From Thuidium tamariscinum (taxonomy: Eukaryota > Streptophyta > Bryopsida > Hypnales > Thuidiaceae): a stretch of 64,000 bases of DNA. The DNA lies in NCBI GenBank assembly GCA_947034885.2, contig OX344751.2:558001-622000 (forward strand). Direction: 5' to 3'. Below are positions 37,192 to 48,729 of the stretch, piece after piece (within the stretch, counting starts at the first letter, position 1; the number at the start of each line of letters is the position of its first letter). Below the pieces are notes generated by a model. It did no database searches and was not told the DNA's origin. It saw only the letters and a program-made list of their open reading frames with translations. The position numbers were made by a program, and so were the translations under genes.

Positions 37192-37664
37192 TTATCCATT
37201 GATTAGAGATATTTGTAAAGTCTTTTCTAAAGGAAGGGAAAGCTCAAAATCCAAAGTGTAAACTCCTTGACCCGCTAAAAAATTTTGTTTTTTTAATTCA
37301 CCTTCTTTTAATTTTAAACCAATGGAAATACTGGAGACTACATCCATAGAACAAGGAGCTTGGGACCAAATCTTGTTCCAAGGAAACTCCTCCAAACCTT
37401 CCCAAGTTCCCTTCATACCTATTATACAAAATGCTAAACATCTTGTGGAACCTCTTGCTATGGTGAAAGACAAACCCTATAATTTAAATACCATAAAAAG
37501 ACAGGGGCTCTATACCATGTTTTACCCTCTACATTACAAATATCTCTATTGTATGAAGGAAAATTTCACATTTAGATATTGGACCTGATTTCTAGTTCAC
37601 AAGGTTTGTTTGGATATAAATCCTGTTGATCAATCTCCACATCATCAACAGCTTCAAGGTTAAC
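37192..37664 (-). pseudogene. two-exon fragment of an unidentified protein
   Basis: Exon-like piece 1 (37664-37585) follows a clean acceptor (catgaatag|GTTAAC). It reads VNLEAVDDVEIDQQDLYPNK then PCELEI and ends at ATCAG|gtccaa. Piece 2 (about 37486-37192) follows tattatag. It reads GLSFTIARGSTRCLAFCIIG, then IGMKGTWEGLEEFPWNKIW and later FLAGQGVYTLDFELSLP, ending at TAA 37194-37192. The pieces read as one protein, but the phases do not join cleanly (2 versus 0), suggesting decay, a non-standard junction or a sequence error. No start or further exon was found, and I do not recognise the family. Confidence 0.35.
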
Positions 37665-38106
37665 CTATTCATGACACCATTTCCTATCCCACTATCTTTT
37701 CTTTCATTTTTTCATTTGAAATATTAATGGCAATTTTCAAAGAATTCACATGTATTCCTTTGCACATAGAATATAAAAAAGATAACTACATTGGTCTCAA
37801 ACATTGAAGGCTTTATTTTCAATCTACTCTTGATTTTTTCTATAATTCAATAATAAAAATAATTATTTTTAATGTACTTTATCCTACTTTTATTTTACAC
37901 TCTAAAAGAAAGTCCTTTTACTCTATCCTAAAATCTTTTACTTTGATTATATTTCTAATATAAAAAAGACATTTGTACAACTTCCATACATCTTGCAACC
38001 GACATTTCTTTAATGTATTTCAAATATATTGTCTTCAAGTCATTGGGCCATTATTCTCTAGTTTATAAGTTCAATAGTTAATTTAGTGCAACTTCTTTTT
38101 TTATAA

Positions 38107-38457
38107 ATGGCATTGTTTGGCCAAACAATGGTAAAAAAAGTCATCTTGACTTTAGCCCTCATGATACTAATAACCACATCGGTCTCTATATGTTTCCATG
38201 GTGTGGCAAATGAAAAGGACTTCAATTTTCCAAGAAAGCTTCTTCCATTTCAACTAAGAGGAAGAAGCCTTCAAGGTCCATTTGGCCAAGGATTTGACCC
38301 TCATGGACCTCATGGCCCTGTTGACCCTAATGGTGGAGGATCTTCATCTTCAACAACTGAACCAAAAAGTACAAGGAATCCAAAAACTGGAACGCATTCA
38401 CATACACCATGCAAACATCATTGCGTAAAGGGACTTCCTGGGCCGCCATCACAATGA
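38107..38457 (+). CDS. small secreted Gly/Pro-rich peptide precursor (116 aa)
   Basis: Single-exon ATG frame in AT-rich surroundings but with clearly protein-like composition. Residues 9-29 form a classic signal peptide (VKKVILTLALMILITTSVSI), with cleavage probable around residues 29-35. The mature part has basic sites (RK 43-44, RGR 51-53), then a Gly/Pro/His-rich segment (QGPFGQGFDPHGPHGPVDPN, 56-75), a Ser/Thr linker and a short His/Cys tail (HSHTPCKHHC). Layout resembles plant signalling-peptide precursors (signal peptide, variable linker, Pro/Gly motif), but it matches no family I can name. A weak TATA-like TTTATAAG is near 38062. A second Met (residue 8) could be the real start. The product would be apoplastic. 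Confidence 0.6.
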   Translation: MALFGQTMVKKVILTLALMILITTSVSICFHGVANEKDFNFPRKLLPFQLRGRSLQGPFGQGFDPHGPHGPVDPNGGGSSSSTTEPKSTRNPKTGTHSHTPCKHHCVKGLPGPPSQ

Positions 38458-40503
38458 ATTGCTTGCATTCAAAGTTTGGATTATCAAAAATAGTAGTGTA
38501 GTAGGTGTATGGAGTTCCAATCTATGCTAAAATGACCAACATAATGACATATTTAAAATATTATATTATACAAAAAGTAGAATAGATTGGATGATGGTTG
38601 TAGAAAGCAACTCAAATATCTATAGATTTGTAGTAGGTTGTAGATCCAATAATTTCATAGCATCCTTTATATAGGTTGCCTAGATGGATGTGGTTTAGAA
38701 GTTACTATTGTTTTGCAGCTTAGAATCAAGGTGTTTTGAGGTGCTTCTATCATGAAATATTCAAACCTAATTTTTCTTGATTTTGTTTCATAAAATTTTC
38801 TATATATAATTTGATTGACAATATTCACAAATTTACGTATAATTATGTCAGTGATATTATTCGTTTTACAAATATAAGTAGCAGGATGAAAAAATCTTTT
38901 AATATAAATGATTCTTGAAGACCTACTTGGATAGTAAGGACAATATTGCTCAATTTTTTGGATTGTGTGTAATATCAACTAGTTGCATAGGCATAGTAGG
39001 GATAATGCTACTCAATTTTTTTGGTTGTGTATAGTATCAATTAGTGGTTGTGTTACCTATGCAATTGAAGCATGTTATTTCAAGTAGCCAAGTAGAATAA
39101 TTTCAGCACTTATCATGCCTTTGGAATTAGGTATTGCATGTTACTAATGGATTTGCAACTAAAGTATGCCATCATGACAAAAAATAAAAATTATATAGTT
39201 TTAGAAAATGTAGTCTAATTATTTGCATATATTATTCCTCATATGGACAAATATACATTAGCCAATTGACAATGGTCAAGGTTAGCAAAATATATTTCTA
39301 AAATAGATGTTAGAATATTTGAAATATTATTCTTCCAATAAAATTTAAGAAATTCTAAATAAGAATGAAACTTTGTATTTGTAGACATTTTCCAAATAAC
39401 ATTTTCCAATTTTAACCCCTAATTTTAATTTTTTAAAAACCAAAACAACTCAAATTTGGTAATTTTTCTTTATTCATCCAAATAACCAGAAAATAATTTT
39501 TCAAAATCTAACCATAGGATATATACTTCAATTGTGTTAAATCAAGTGATAAATTTTTTATAATGTTTAACCATTCAAATTGGAACATATTAGCATTCAA
39601 AGTTGCAAAACTTCTTGAACACTTGATAGGTTTGCAATTTTAGATGCTTTTAATCAACCATTTGTGGAAATTTTTTGCACTAGTATGGACTTTAAATTGA
39701 AAAAAAAATTATCTTCAAGAATTGAATTGTAAGTCTAAGAAAAAGATGAAAAAGACACACTTGACTTTCATTGTTTAAAAGGTTGTTAAGTACAAGTAGG
39801 TACAAGATTGAATGAAAAACTAATTTGTTCATAGCTATAAGATGGAATTGAAACACAATAAATTCAAAAGGTGAAATTGTTTGAGTAAGTAAATTTGACT
39901 TTCTCATACAATTTTTTTAGAAGAGTTGTAAAAGTTGCATTTATAAATGAATCTTCCAAAAAGATGCTTAGATTGCTCCAAATTATATGAATCACAACTT
40001 TATATATAGACAATATTATATTATTTTAGGAATTTTTTTAATATAAATTATGATCCTTTAAGTTTGTTATGGTGCTTGTTAAATTTAATTTTGGTCTTAT
40101 TGTGGTATATCTTTGCTCTCAAGTACCTATTGGACTAAAAATTAAATTTTCACAAAATTGATTAGTTATTCTATCTTATGACAAAGTCCCACTAAAATTG
40201 AAGCTCATAAGATCTTGCCCAAAATCTAAATTGTTTCATGAAGGGACAATAATGGGAATTTTTAGAGGTTAATTAATTATTTGGTATAAGGAGTTGAATT
40301 TGACCATTGGAAAAAAAGGCAAATTAACCCCTTTATTGCCGCCACCTTCATATGGATGGAAGGATGACGGGGTCCATTTATTGTTACGACCTAACTTGCC
40401 TCTGACTTCTTCTCCTCTAACAACTTGCCTTCTACCTTCTTCATTGGAATCTCCCACTCAAGTTTTTGAGGATCAAGCATTCAAGCTTGAGTATTGCACG
40501 GAG
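38458..40503. other. AT-rich intergenic DNA with R1-like remnants
   Basis: Decayed R1-like phrases appear around 39840-40275, including 'agatgcttagattgctcc' and closing 'ggaatttttagaggttaa'. A short Pro/Ser-rich open frame at 40294-40524 runs into the neighbouring MITE end and is not considered a gene. Confidence 0.45.
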
Positions 40504-41970
40504 GGTCATTGCAAGAAAGGGTGAACAATTTCCTAATTACAATTGAAACCATTTTTTTGTTGTTAGCTATAACTTTTGAAGCACAACTCCAATGAACATG
40601 AAAATTTTATCAAACATATCTCACTTTTTATTTATTAGATTTTTTTTAAAAATTAATAAAAATTATTTTATATTTAAAAATTAGTTTTGTTAGTTTGTCA
40701 CAAGTTGAAGTTTAGGGATTTTCACTACATTACAAGTCTCCAAATTTAATGATCTTGAGATCAAACTTTCATTGTATATTAATTTGTATTGGAAGGAAGC
40801 ATGTATCTACCAAAGGAAATTTGAAAATACATTATTTTATATCTACCACATGAGTACAAACATGCATCCAATTTTTGAACATTGAAGATAGTTTTTAGAT
40901 CATTCTTTTGGTGAAATCTCATCACCATAAATTCTTTCCAAATGAACAATTTTTAGTTTTTTTTTTAAATTTTCTTTTCCTATTTTTTATAAATTAAAAT
41001 GTGAAATTACAATATAAATAACTATTTCATGAGATTTCGCACCTTTCTAGTTCACCTATTTAGAGAATTTTTCTATCCTTTTCCTTCTTAGGGTAACTTC
41101 TTTTTAAATATATGTATGGGTGAAAGCAAGAAGGACCGACCGATTTTGGTAGTATTCTCCACAATATTGTTGGTTTTTTTGGGAGTATTGTATAATTAAG
41201 AAATTAATTTTAAGAAATTAAAAAAAATTGTTCAATGTATATAACTTTAAGAAGAATGTACCCTAGGAAGGAAAAGCTCAAAAAAAATCTTTAAGTAGGA
41301 GAACTGAAAAAGTGCATAATTTCATGAAAATAGATACTCCAACATTTTAATTTGTAAAAATTAGGGAATTTTTTCAAAAATAAAAATAAAAATTTGAAGT
41401 TTGGGAGAACTTTATGATGAAGAGATTTCACCAAAATAATGATCTCAAAACCATCTTGAATGTTCAAAAATATGTGCGCAAGGGAGGCTTGTTAGCACAC
41501 ATGTAGAGGAAAGAGAAAAATGATTTAAAAATTTTCCTTTGATAGAAACATGCCTCCCTTGTATGGAAATAGACCACAAAAATTTCAGCTTTAAATCATT
41601 GATTTGGGATACTCCCCAGTACTAAAAACCCCTAAACTACAAAGTGTGACAAATTATTTAAATTAAAAATTAATTATGAAATGATTTTTGAATTTTTTGA
41701 AAAATAAATATCTTGATTTTTGTTACATTAGACATCTCTGATAAAAATTTCAAGTTCATTTGGTTCATTCTTTAAAAGTTATGGCCAATGGCAACTTCAA
41801 AACTTCAAGTGTGACGCAAAATAGTAGTAGTGTTTCTTGCTTTTATCCATTTATATATATAATTTGTATTTTTTTTTTAAAATGATTTTCCTTATTTTAA
41901 AGTACTCCTAAACAAAAAATGAGTATTGTAAAAATGTTATGCTTTTTGAACGGCCTTTCTTGCAATGACC
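40504..41970. mobile_element. MITE family C, outer copy carrying a nested element
   Basis: Perfect 17-bp termini GGTCATTGCAAGAAAGG (40504-40520) and reverse complement (41954-41970). Removing the nested element at 41116-41850 leaves about 730 bp, the same size as the other copies. Internal phrases ('tagagaatttttctatcc', 'ttttggtgaaatct') match 13747-14395 and 58115 onward. No target duplication was detected. Confidence 0.78.
41116..41850. mobile_element. MITE family C relative, nested inside 40504-41970
   Basis: Ends are imperfect inverted repeats (ATGGGTGAAAGCAAGAA at left, TTCTTGCTTTTATCCAT at right), and the body is the inverse of the sequence at 58140-58715 ('aggggtttttag', 'gcctccctt', 'tttgagatcatt', 'aagttctccca'). 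It interrupts the outer element in its middle, so it inserted later. Confidence 0.72.
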
Positions 41971-43700
41971 TTGGGTTGTATTTTGATGCTATTGAAAAAG
42001 TGAAATGAGTATTGATACAACTATTGGTGTTGGTTTGGAAAACAATTCATCATTACTTGTAACTTCTCATTCCCTAAATTAGTGATAAAGTATGGGGTAA
42101 TTGAAAGAGGTCACAAAGGATAAAATGTAGGGTTGACATTACTACTAACAATAGATCATTTTTAGTGAAAAGTGACACAAGTCCAGATATATGAAATGAA
42201 AAATGATGGGGTTTACTTTAGTGCACCTTTGAATGTCAAGAATTTGGGAAGTAATATCTATTATGCAAAATGGGCACTTATAAACAACATTTAGAGGATA
42301 AAGATTGTCTTAGTTGCTAGTAAGCAAGACAATATTGTCAAAGCTACCAACATAGATTGACAAATGATCCAAGTAGCATTCAAAAAATTGTAGGCACATG
42401 ACCTTCTCCTAACTCTTGGCAGCACATAAATAATTATCAGCTTTGCTTCCTTCTCTACAAGTCATATGTCCAAGTAGAACATTAAATCCTACATTCGAAG
42501 GTGGGCCTAGTAGGATAAAACTTGTTATACTAGGGTTTGACATGGATTTAGGGTTTATTTTTGTATTGGATTTTTTGGTTTGTTTTGACCCTACTTAGCT
42601 AATTTGGGGTCTTTGATTACAAATATGAATTCAAAATTTGAAAAAAATAAAAATATATAAAAACTTTCAATGTTTTCCCCTAAGATAAATCCAATGTGCA
42701 AGCCTACCTTTGAATGTAGGATTTAACACTACACTATGTCCAATAAGAGAAAATTTTATATCGAACATGCATGTTCTCAATCAATTTATTTATTTATCAA
42801 TGGGGATTCTCTCAAATTCAAAAGTACCACATTAAAGTCAAGATGAATTTTTGACCATAAAAAATCCACAATGTGGAGCAATGATCTAATTTATGGAGTT
42901 AGTACAATATGCTTCCCTCTAAGACAGACTAGCATCAACTTTGGCTACCTTGAGAGTGAGTAGTATCAAAATAAAATTGAAAAGAAAGGATTTTGCAAAT
43001 TGAGAAGGATTTTTGGAAATACTATAACACAAAAGTGACTAAACAAATGCTAATTCCATTAGGGAGGAAGTTGCAAATTGGCTATTAAAGTATATATATT
43101 ATTTGTTGCAATTTTGGCTAAAATGTTGCCATTGAAGGCCCTTTTTTACAATGTACTAGAAGAGCAAGGATTTTGTGGGTAGAAATCCAGGAAAATTTAG
43201 GAACACTAGTTTGGAGCTATTGTCCCATGAGTATGTTTCTTTGTCATTGAGGGCACTACCATCAATCACTTGTCCTACAAATCCACGAGATCCACGATAA
43301 GCTAAAGAAATTGACTAGACATGAAAACATTGAGAAAAACAAGACAATTAATGATATACACAATATGCTTCTCTTTCTAGCCTCTGCGAGGTAGATAATT
43401 CACAAATAATAATACTTGTCCAGTATTGAAACAATTTAAATTTCAGACGTACATTCTTAAAACCAAAGATAAATTGCAAGTTATTTGTGTCAAAAAAACA
43501 AAACAAAAAGATAAATTGCAAGTTGAAGGAATATCTACAACTGCCAAAATTCAGCACCATGTGGGCGCTTCATTCCCACCCTTGGAATTAAGCGATCACA
43601 ACCAGGCTCTTGTTTATAAAACTACTCCTACGGGTGTCTAAGCGTCAAACCCACTGTGCCTTCCAAGCAATGGATCTTTTACTACTCTAATTATCCTAAC
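41971..43700. other. AT-rich intergenic DNA with a 247-bp palindromic element
   Basis: No gene is supportable. The only structured part is the inverted-repeat element at 42481-42727. Confidence 0.45.
42481..42727. mobile_element. small inverted-repeat element (247 bp), unclassified MITE
   Basis: Left end TTAAATCCTACATTCGAAGG and right end form a near-perfect ~24-bp inverted repeat (differences G/A only), continuing GTGGGCC / GTAGGCT. Non-coding interior. The target duplication is unclear. Confidence 0.65.
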
Positions 43701-43734
43701 GCATGAGTTGATTATTTCTAACTATCCTAGGTGG

Positions 43735-44335
43735 GTATTTGTTTTGTTCCCTTGTCCTACTTCTAGTTGCTTCCTTACTTTATATGTTTCGTTCTCTTGT
43801 CCTACTTCTACGTTATGTGTTTTGTTCTCTTGCCCTACTTCTAACTGCCTCTTCTTTATGTGTTTCGTTCTCTTGTCCTATTCTACGTATTTGCTTTAGA
43901 CTGCTCTATGTATTCATATTCCTTTACTCTACTCTACGTCTTGGTATTCATCTTGGCCTACTCTATGTATTTCCTTTAATCTACTCTACGTATTTGTTTT
44001 AATCTACGTCTTTGTCTTTGCTTGATTCTACTCTATGTATTTGTCTTCACTTCATTCTACTCTATGTATATGTATTTGTCTTAATCTAATCTACATCTTC
44101 TTCTCCTCTATGTATTGGTATTTCTCTACCCTATGTATTCTTCTACTCTACGTATTTGTATTTGTCTTAGTCTAATCTACGTCTTCTTCTACTCTATGTA
44201 TTTGTACTCTTCTACTCTATGTATTCTTCTATTCTATGTATTTGTATTTGTCTTAGTCTAATCTACGTCTTCTTCTACTCTATGTATTTGTATTCTTCTA
44301 CTCTATGTATTCTTCTACTTCTATATTCGGGTATT
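43735..44335 (+). repeat. degenerate tandem array, CTACTCTATGTATTTGT-like units
   Basis: Two intergrading arrays. 43735-43890 has repeats of GTTCTCTTGTCCTACTTCTA spaced about 40 bp. From about 43890 to 44335 come 15-35 bp units of TCTACTCTATGTATT with 'tttgtcttagtctaatctacgtc' interspersed. Strongly pyrimidine-biased on the + strand. It gives long open frames that are artefacts of the repeat. Confidence 0.8.
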
Positions 44336-44642
44336 CATTATTTTCCTTCTCTTTATGGTTGTCTTCCTATTCGTGATTGCTAATCACTGGACTTTAATCT
44401 TACTTGGGATGTCAACCTTTTCCCACTAACTAATTCCCTATTGCATCAATTAATTCAAATCAAAAGAAGGTTTAGAGGCCCACCTCCGTTCCGTGCATCC
44501 GGTCCTCTTCACTCCACGCCACGTCCATCATTGCCATGTCTTGGCCCCGGCTCTTTTAATTATCCCCTTCCGGGTGTTTCTTACAAGTAGGTCTTTTTTG
44601 CAACTACTTCCCCACCCTACTAGTGTTTACTATTTCCTAGCT

Positions 44643-44741
44643 CAACTAATTTCTATACTACCCCCTAAACCAACTAATTTCTATACTATCCCCTAAACCA
44701 ACTAATTTCTATACTATCCCCTAAACCAACTAAGTTCTACT
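44643..44741 (+). repeat. 28-bp tandem repeat, 3.5 copies
   Basis: The unit CAACTAATTTCTATACTA plus TCCCCTAAAC is repeated three times with one difference, followed by a partial fourth copy. Confidence 0.9.
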
Positions 44742-45130
44742 GATTTTTTGCCCAAGGACCCCCTGGACCCCCCGAACCCCCTGGTACCCGGCTGTGGACC
44801 CGACTGGCTAGCTGCGGTACCCGGCTGGGGCTCTGGCTGGTTGGTACAACGTTGGAGTTTGGACAAAACTTTGAATTTTTGCTTTTCAAGTGGAAAACTA
44901 GGAACTTCCTAACAAAAAACAATTAATGTGGCCCAAGGGTTTTAACCCAATGGATGTTGGATGCTAAACGTTGACTTAGTGCCAACCGTGTTGGACACTA
45001 AACGTTGATTCTAACTCAAGGGGAAGGTTATTTGACACCTCGCTAAGACTTAGGGGGTTCAAAGCTTCGCCGTGAGAGTGAGGCGTTTTGACACGTGGCT
45101 AAGACCTTTAATTTTTAGGAAGGGTGGGGG

Positions 45131-45400
45131 TTCATAGCTTCGCCATCCCCTATGGGACTAAATTAACCCCATGACTAAGAGAAGAGGGAGAAGAGGGTGA
45201 ACACACAATTTATCTAATACTTATAGTCAAAGCTTCGTCGTCCCCCATGGGACTAAATTAACCCCGTGACTAAGAGAAGAGGGAAGAGAGGGTGAACACA
45301 CAATTTGTCTAATGCTATAGTCAAAGCTTCGCCGTCCCCTATGGGACTAAATTAACCCCGTGACTAAGAGAAGAGGGAGAAGAGGGTGAACACACAATGT
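45131..45400 (+). repeat. ~95-bp tandem repeat, nearly 3 copies
   Basis: Units start at about 45131, 45227 and 45321 with TCAAAGCTTCGCCGTCCCC, then 'atgggactaaattaaccccgtgactaagagaagaggg' and 'gtgaacacacaatt'. Copies differ by a few bases. A more diverged half-unit lies near 45058. Confidence 0.85.
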
Positions 45401-46239
45401 GACATACTCTCGAAGCCACCTCCCTAGTAACCCCTCGGTTCCTCCCAAGTTCTCTTCCACAACACCTCTCAATAGTGGCACAATACAAGAGTAAACCAAG
45501 ATTAATTTGCATAAAATTCCACCAACTTGGGGGGGGGGCTCAAGTCCCCAAGTACAAACCACACTTACCAAAGGGTGTAAAACCCCCAAAAGACCATCAA
45601 AGGCTCCCTTGGCATCAAAAGCCAAAGGAAATCCGGCATAATCCGGGCCCAATAGTCCTCCTCCCTTAAATGGGTAGGAGTGAGAAAAGAGAGAGAATGA
45701 GAGGAGAATGCCGCCCCTTTTATACTCAAAAGGGAGCAACCCCCCCCCCCCTTAATCTACTAAGAATAACTAGATGAGGGAATTTAGGAGGTCCGTACAT
45801 GTTTACCCATCCCAAATCTAATTATCCACCTAAAATCTACACAATTTGAATTGAGAAATTCAAATCTTACCTAACCTTACAAGAACTTGCAAAACCACCT
45901 AATTTACCTTCCCCAAAATCTACAAGTTCTCACATGGGAGAAGTTCCCATGTGTTCCCACCTACTTAATTTGAAATTACTTATACCAAACACTTGGAGCC
46001 ACCTCCACTAACTTTTTGAGGTGGTATTTGCTCCCACATGTGCCCGGAGTTCCCCACACGCTCCCCACACGTTCCCCACGGCCATTAGGGCCCAAACTCC
46101 CCAAAAAAGCATTGGGGGGCCTTAAACCCCAATTTCTCCTCCATGTGCTGTCCCCAAAAGGCTAACTTTTGGAGTTTAGCTCCAAATGGCAAACGGATTG
46201 CGCCATTGGGTCCGGATTGCGCCATTGGGTTTTGAACTC

Positions 46240-46611
46240 TATACCTACCCGCAAACTAAAATTCCTCATAACTTTTGACTCGTGAATCCAAATGGAATGA
46301 CCCAAAGCTTTCCATGTCTGTAAAAACCTAAAAAATCAATTTGAAATTTTACTTTTGAAAAAAAAAATTTGTAAAGAAGTTTTTTGAGCTGCCTAGGCTG
46401 CCCTCACTTCAAACAAAATGACATATCATGCCATAACTTCTTAACTGTGTAGTCAAAAGTTACGAAAATTGTTGGGCCTTGAAGCTACTCCTTGGACACA
46501 TGTTGTATGAAAATTTCGAAGAAAAAAAATAAAAACTCCATCCGTAGTGAGCTGCCCAAAAAATTTATAATGCCCCCAAACGCAACTTAGGCATTTAAGG
46601 GTTAACCAAAT
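46240..46611. repeat. dispersed repeat R1, copy 4 (partial)
   Basis: R1 phrases 'aaactaaaattcctcataacttttgactc', 'gagctgcccaaaaaa' and closing 'aagggttaacc' abut the reductase fragment at 46612. Confidence 0.6.
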
Positions 46612-47060
46612 TCCTCATAGTAGGAAACCTCAAAGTTTATCACTATAACCTCACCAGATTACGAGCGATAAGTATCAATGATTTCAAAGGTCACGTTCTG
46701 CATCTACTGTGCATGGAAGAGATTACTTTGCATGATTGAGGTAGATAGATGGCGCATTGGTTGGCAGGGAATTATTTAGTAATTTGAAGTGGTTGATACA
46801 TTTCAACTTTGAAATTAGTTTTCTTCATCCTCATAATTGTAATCTCTACGGATTGGGATCTTGTATTAGAAGATCAATAAATAAATCTCCCCCCAAACAC
46901 TCCTACATATGGTTCTACACAGCCATGGTGAATTTTGGGGTGCATATCTTGATAGAAGTTAGCCACAACTTGAAGCATGTAGCTACTCAAGAACTTGCGT
47001 AGTTTCTTCTAAGTGGGCAATACTTGTAATCGCTAAACAACTTGGACTGATCTATAGTAT
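46612..47060 (+). pseudogene. aldo-keto reductase 3' fragment (decayed duplicate)
   Basis: 46612-46737 reads FLIVGNLKVYHYNLTRLRAI-like. It aligns to FRIVGNLEAQHCNLSRLQVT of the minus-strand reductase at 29490-29663. Similarity continues through the 3' flank to about 47060 ('gaaatctcccc.aaa.cactcctacatatgg', 'gtggccacaac..gaagcat.tag', 'ctcaagaact'), matching 29450-29085 inverted. The catalytic part is absent, and the left edge is cut by an R1 repeat. It is therefore a dead duplicate of the same locus. Confidence 0.7.
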
Positions 47061-48729
47061 GACCACACCATTTTATTCTACTATTTTTAAAAGAAGCCAA
47101 TTCGTCACTACCATGAGATCAGTCGTGGTCACTCTTGCAAAAATGTAAAAAACAAAAAACAAGTGTTGGTGAGGTTGTCCTTGCTTCGAGGAGTTGTAAA
47201 GTATATATTATAGGTGTACTAACGAGATCACAAAGATTCTTGCATTTGCCGCTAATACATGAGAATTGTGCCATCTTAGTATGCCCCATCACAAATCAAA
47301 GGCAAATCATTTCACATCCTAATAGAGTATTTATCCTGAGGGAAGACACATTGCTTTAAGTCCAACAACATGATCAACCACCCTTTTCATCCAGAATTAT
47401 TTTGGACACTTCAAAAGTTCGATTAGTAAGTATGCTAGTTTCTAATTTCATCACTGTCAATGATTCAACAATCACTTTACAAAATCATTTTTTAATTGTG
47501 ATGGTAGATTGATCTCTTTGTCCCCCAATACCTCTACCAACAAGAAGTGACCAACGACACACTCAGCCATGCTGCTGAATTATGATCTTGCACAAAGAAG
47601 TGTCCTGACATGCATGTTCTTCAGTTGAAACATTAGATCTTTAAAAAAACTTAACGCTAGTATGCTCGAGCGTTCCAAAAATTAGGATGATTTCACAGCT
47701 AACTTACACCATCAACTCCAGTTCGGTTTCCATAGTTGGTAGCATGGACGGGTTAGATTTCGACAATGAGACCCCAAACTCATTCTTTTGTTGTGCGTCC
47801 CATGTCCATATCAACAAATCTTCACAGTTTCACACTAACAATTTGTTCAAGCATTTGTTAACACTTCTAGCGATCGGATACATTCCCTAATAGCACACAA
47901 TTCGTACATATGCAGTAGTTATTTGGCATGAATGGAGAGATTGCCCCAAACCTAAAAAACTCCTTTAGGTAATTCTCTACTACCATTGCTTTTTCAAATT
48001 GTTACACTCACAATAGAAGCATCTTGAGAGTAGGTGTACAACTCTTACATGTCACCACTCACACCAATGTAGCATACAACGTTGTACGAAGTCAAAACCG
48101 CAATGTTGTCTTAGTTTCTACAATGTGCGCACTTTGATATGTATCACTACACTAGCTTTACCATCTGCGCCAATTTGGCCTATATGATGGCAGTAGTATC
48201 AGAGGACAAGGGAGTTCAAGATGCACCTTTCTTGGCAAATATGGCGGATTCCCATGGCCCAAGATCCTACAGAGGATGCTGAGCTACATGAACCTGACAC
48301 ATTTCTAAGAATGGAGATTTGGAACAAACGCAATTAATAGCTCAATCAGCTTTCCCCCAAACCCATGACAGTACCATCGCAACATAGTGTTGAGCGTAGT
48401 TGTGTTGAAATAGCAAAATTAGTGCATCTCATAACTTGAACATTGGAGAAACACACCCACCAAAAAGTGTGCTTGACCTATAACCAATTCAAAAGTCTTC
48501 ACCAAGACCAATCTCCATAAATGGCTGGTGAAGATGACGCATACCAAATTACCAATTACAATGGTATAGAACAAAAGCCAACATTTGGCACCAGTCCTGC
48601 GCAGAACTTTCGATAGCCGCCTGTGTATAGTGAGAGCTGCAGAGTCAAGATGCAAGTGGAAGTAGTACCATGATCCGAGATGACGGGAGTTCATATATTT
48701 GCCACATTGCAAGTGAACCAATGAATTAG
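47061..48729. other. unassigned intergenic DNA
   Basis: Mid-range GC, many short frames, none recognisable. It resembles decayed gene or retroelement DNA but has no motif I can name. Confidence 0.35.

Larger units (their letters stand above)
44336..46230. other. GC-richer repeat-derived block
   Basis: This block contrasts with the AT-rich flanks and contains three tandem arrays, a C run (45740-45751) and a G run (near 45529-45538). It ends in a short GATTGCGCCATTGGGT duplication (46194-46231). No transposase, reverse transcriptase or other protein is recognisable. It may be the non-coding remainder of a retroelement. Confidence 0.4.

Noticed and set aside
40294-40524. Pro/Ser-rich frame ending in the family C terminus
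   Set aside because: It begins at a non-ATG codon, runs into the MITE TIR and has no recognisable motif.
43739-44002. Leu/Ser-rich open frames resembling membrane proteins
   Set aside because: The frame is produced by the TCTACTCTATGTATT-type tandem repeats and is open in several frames at once.
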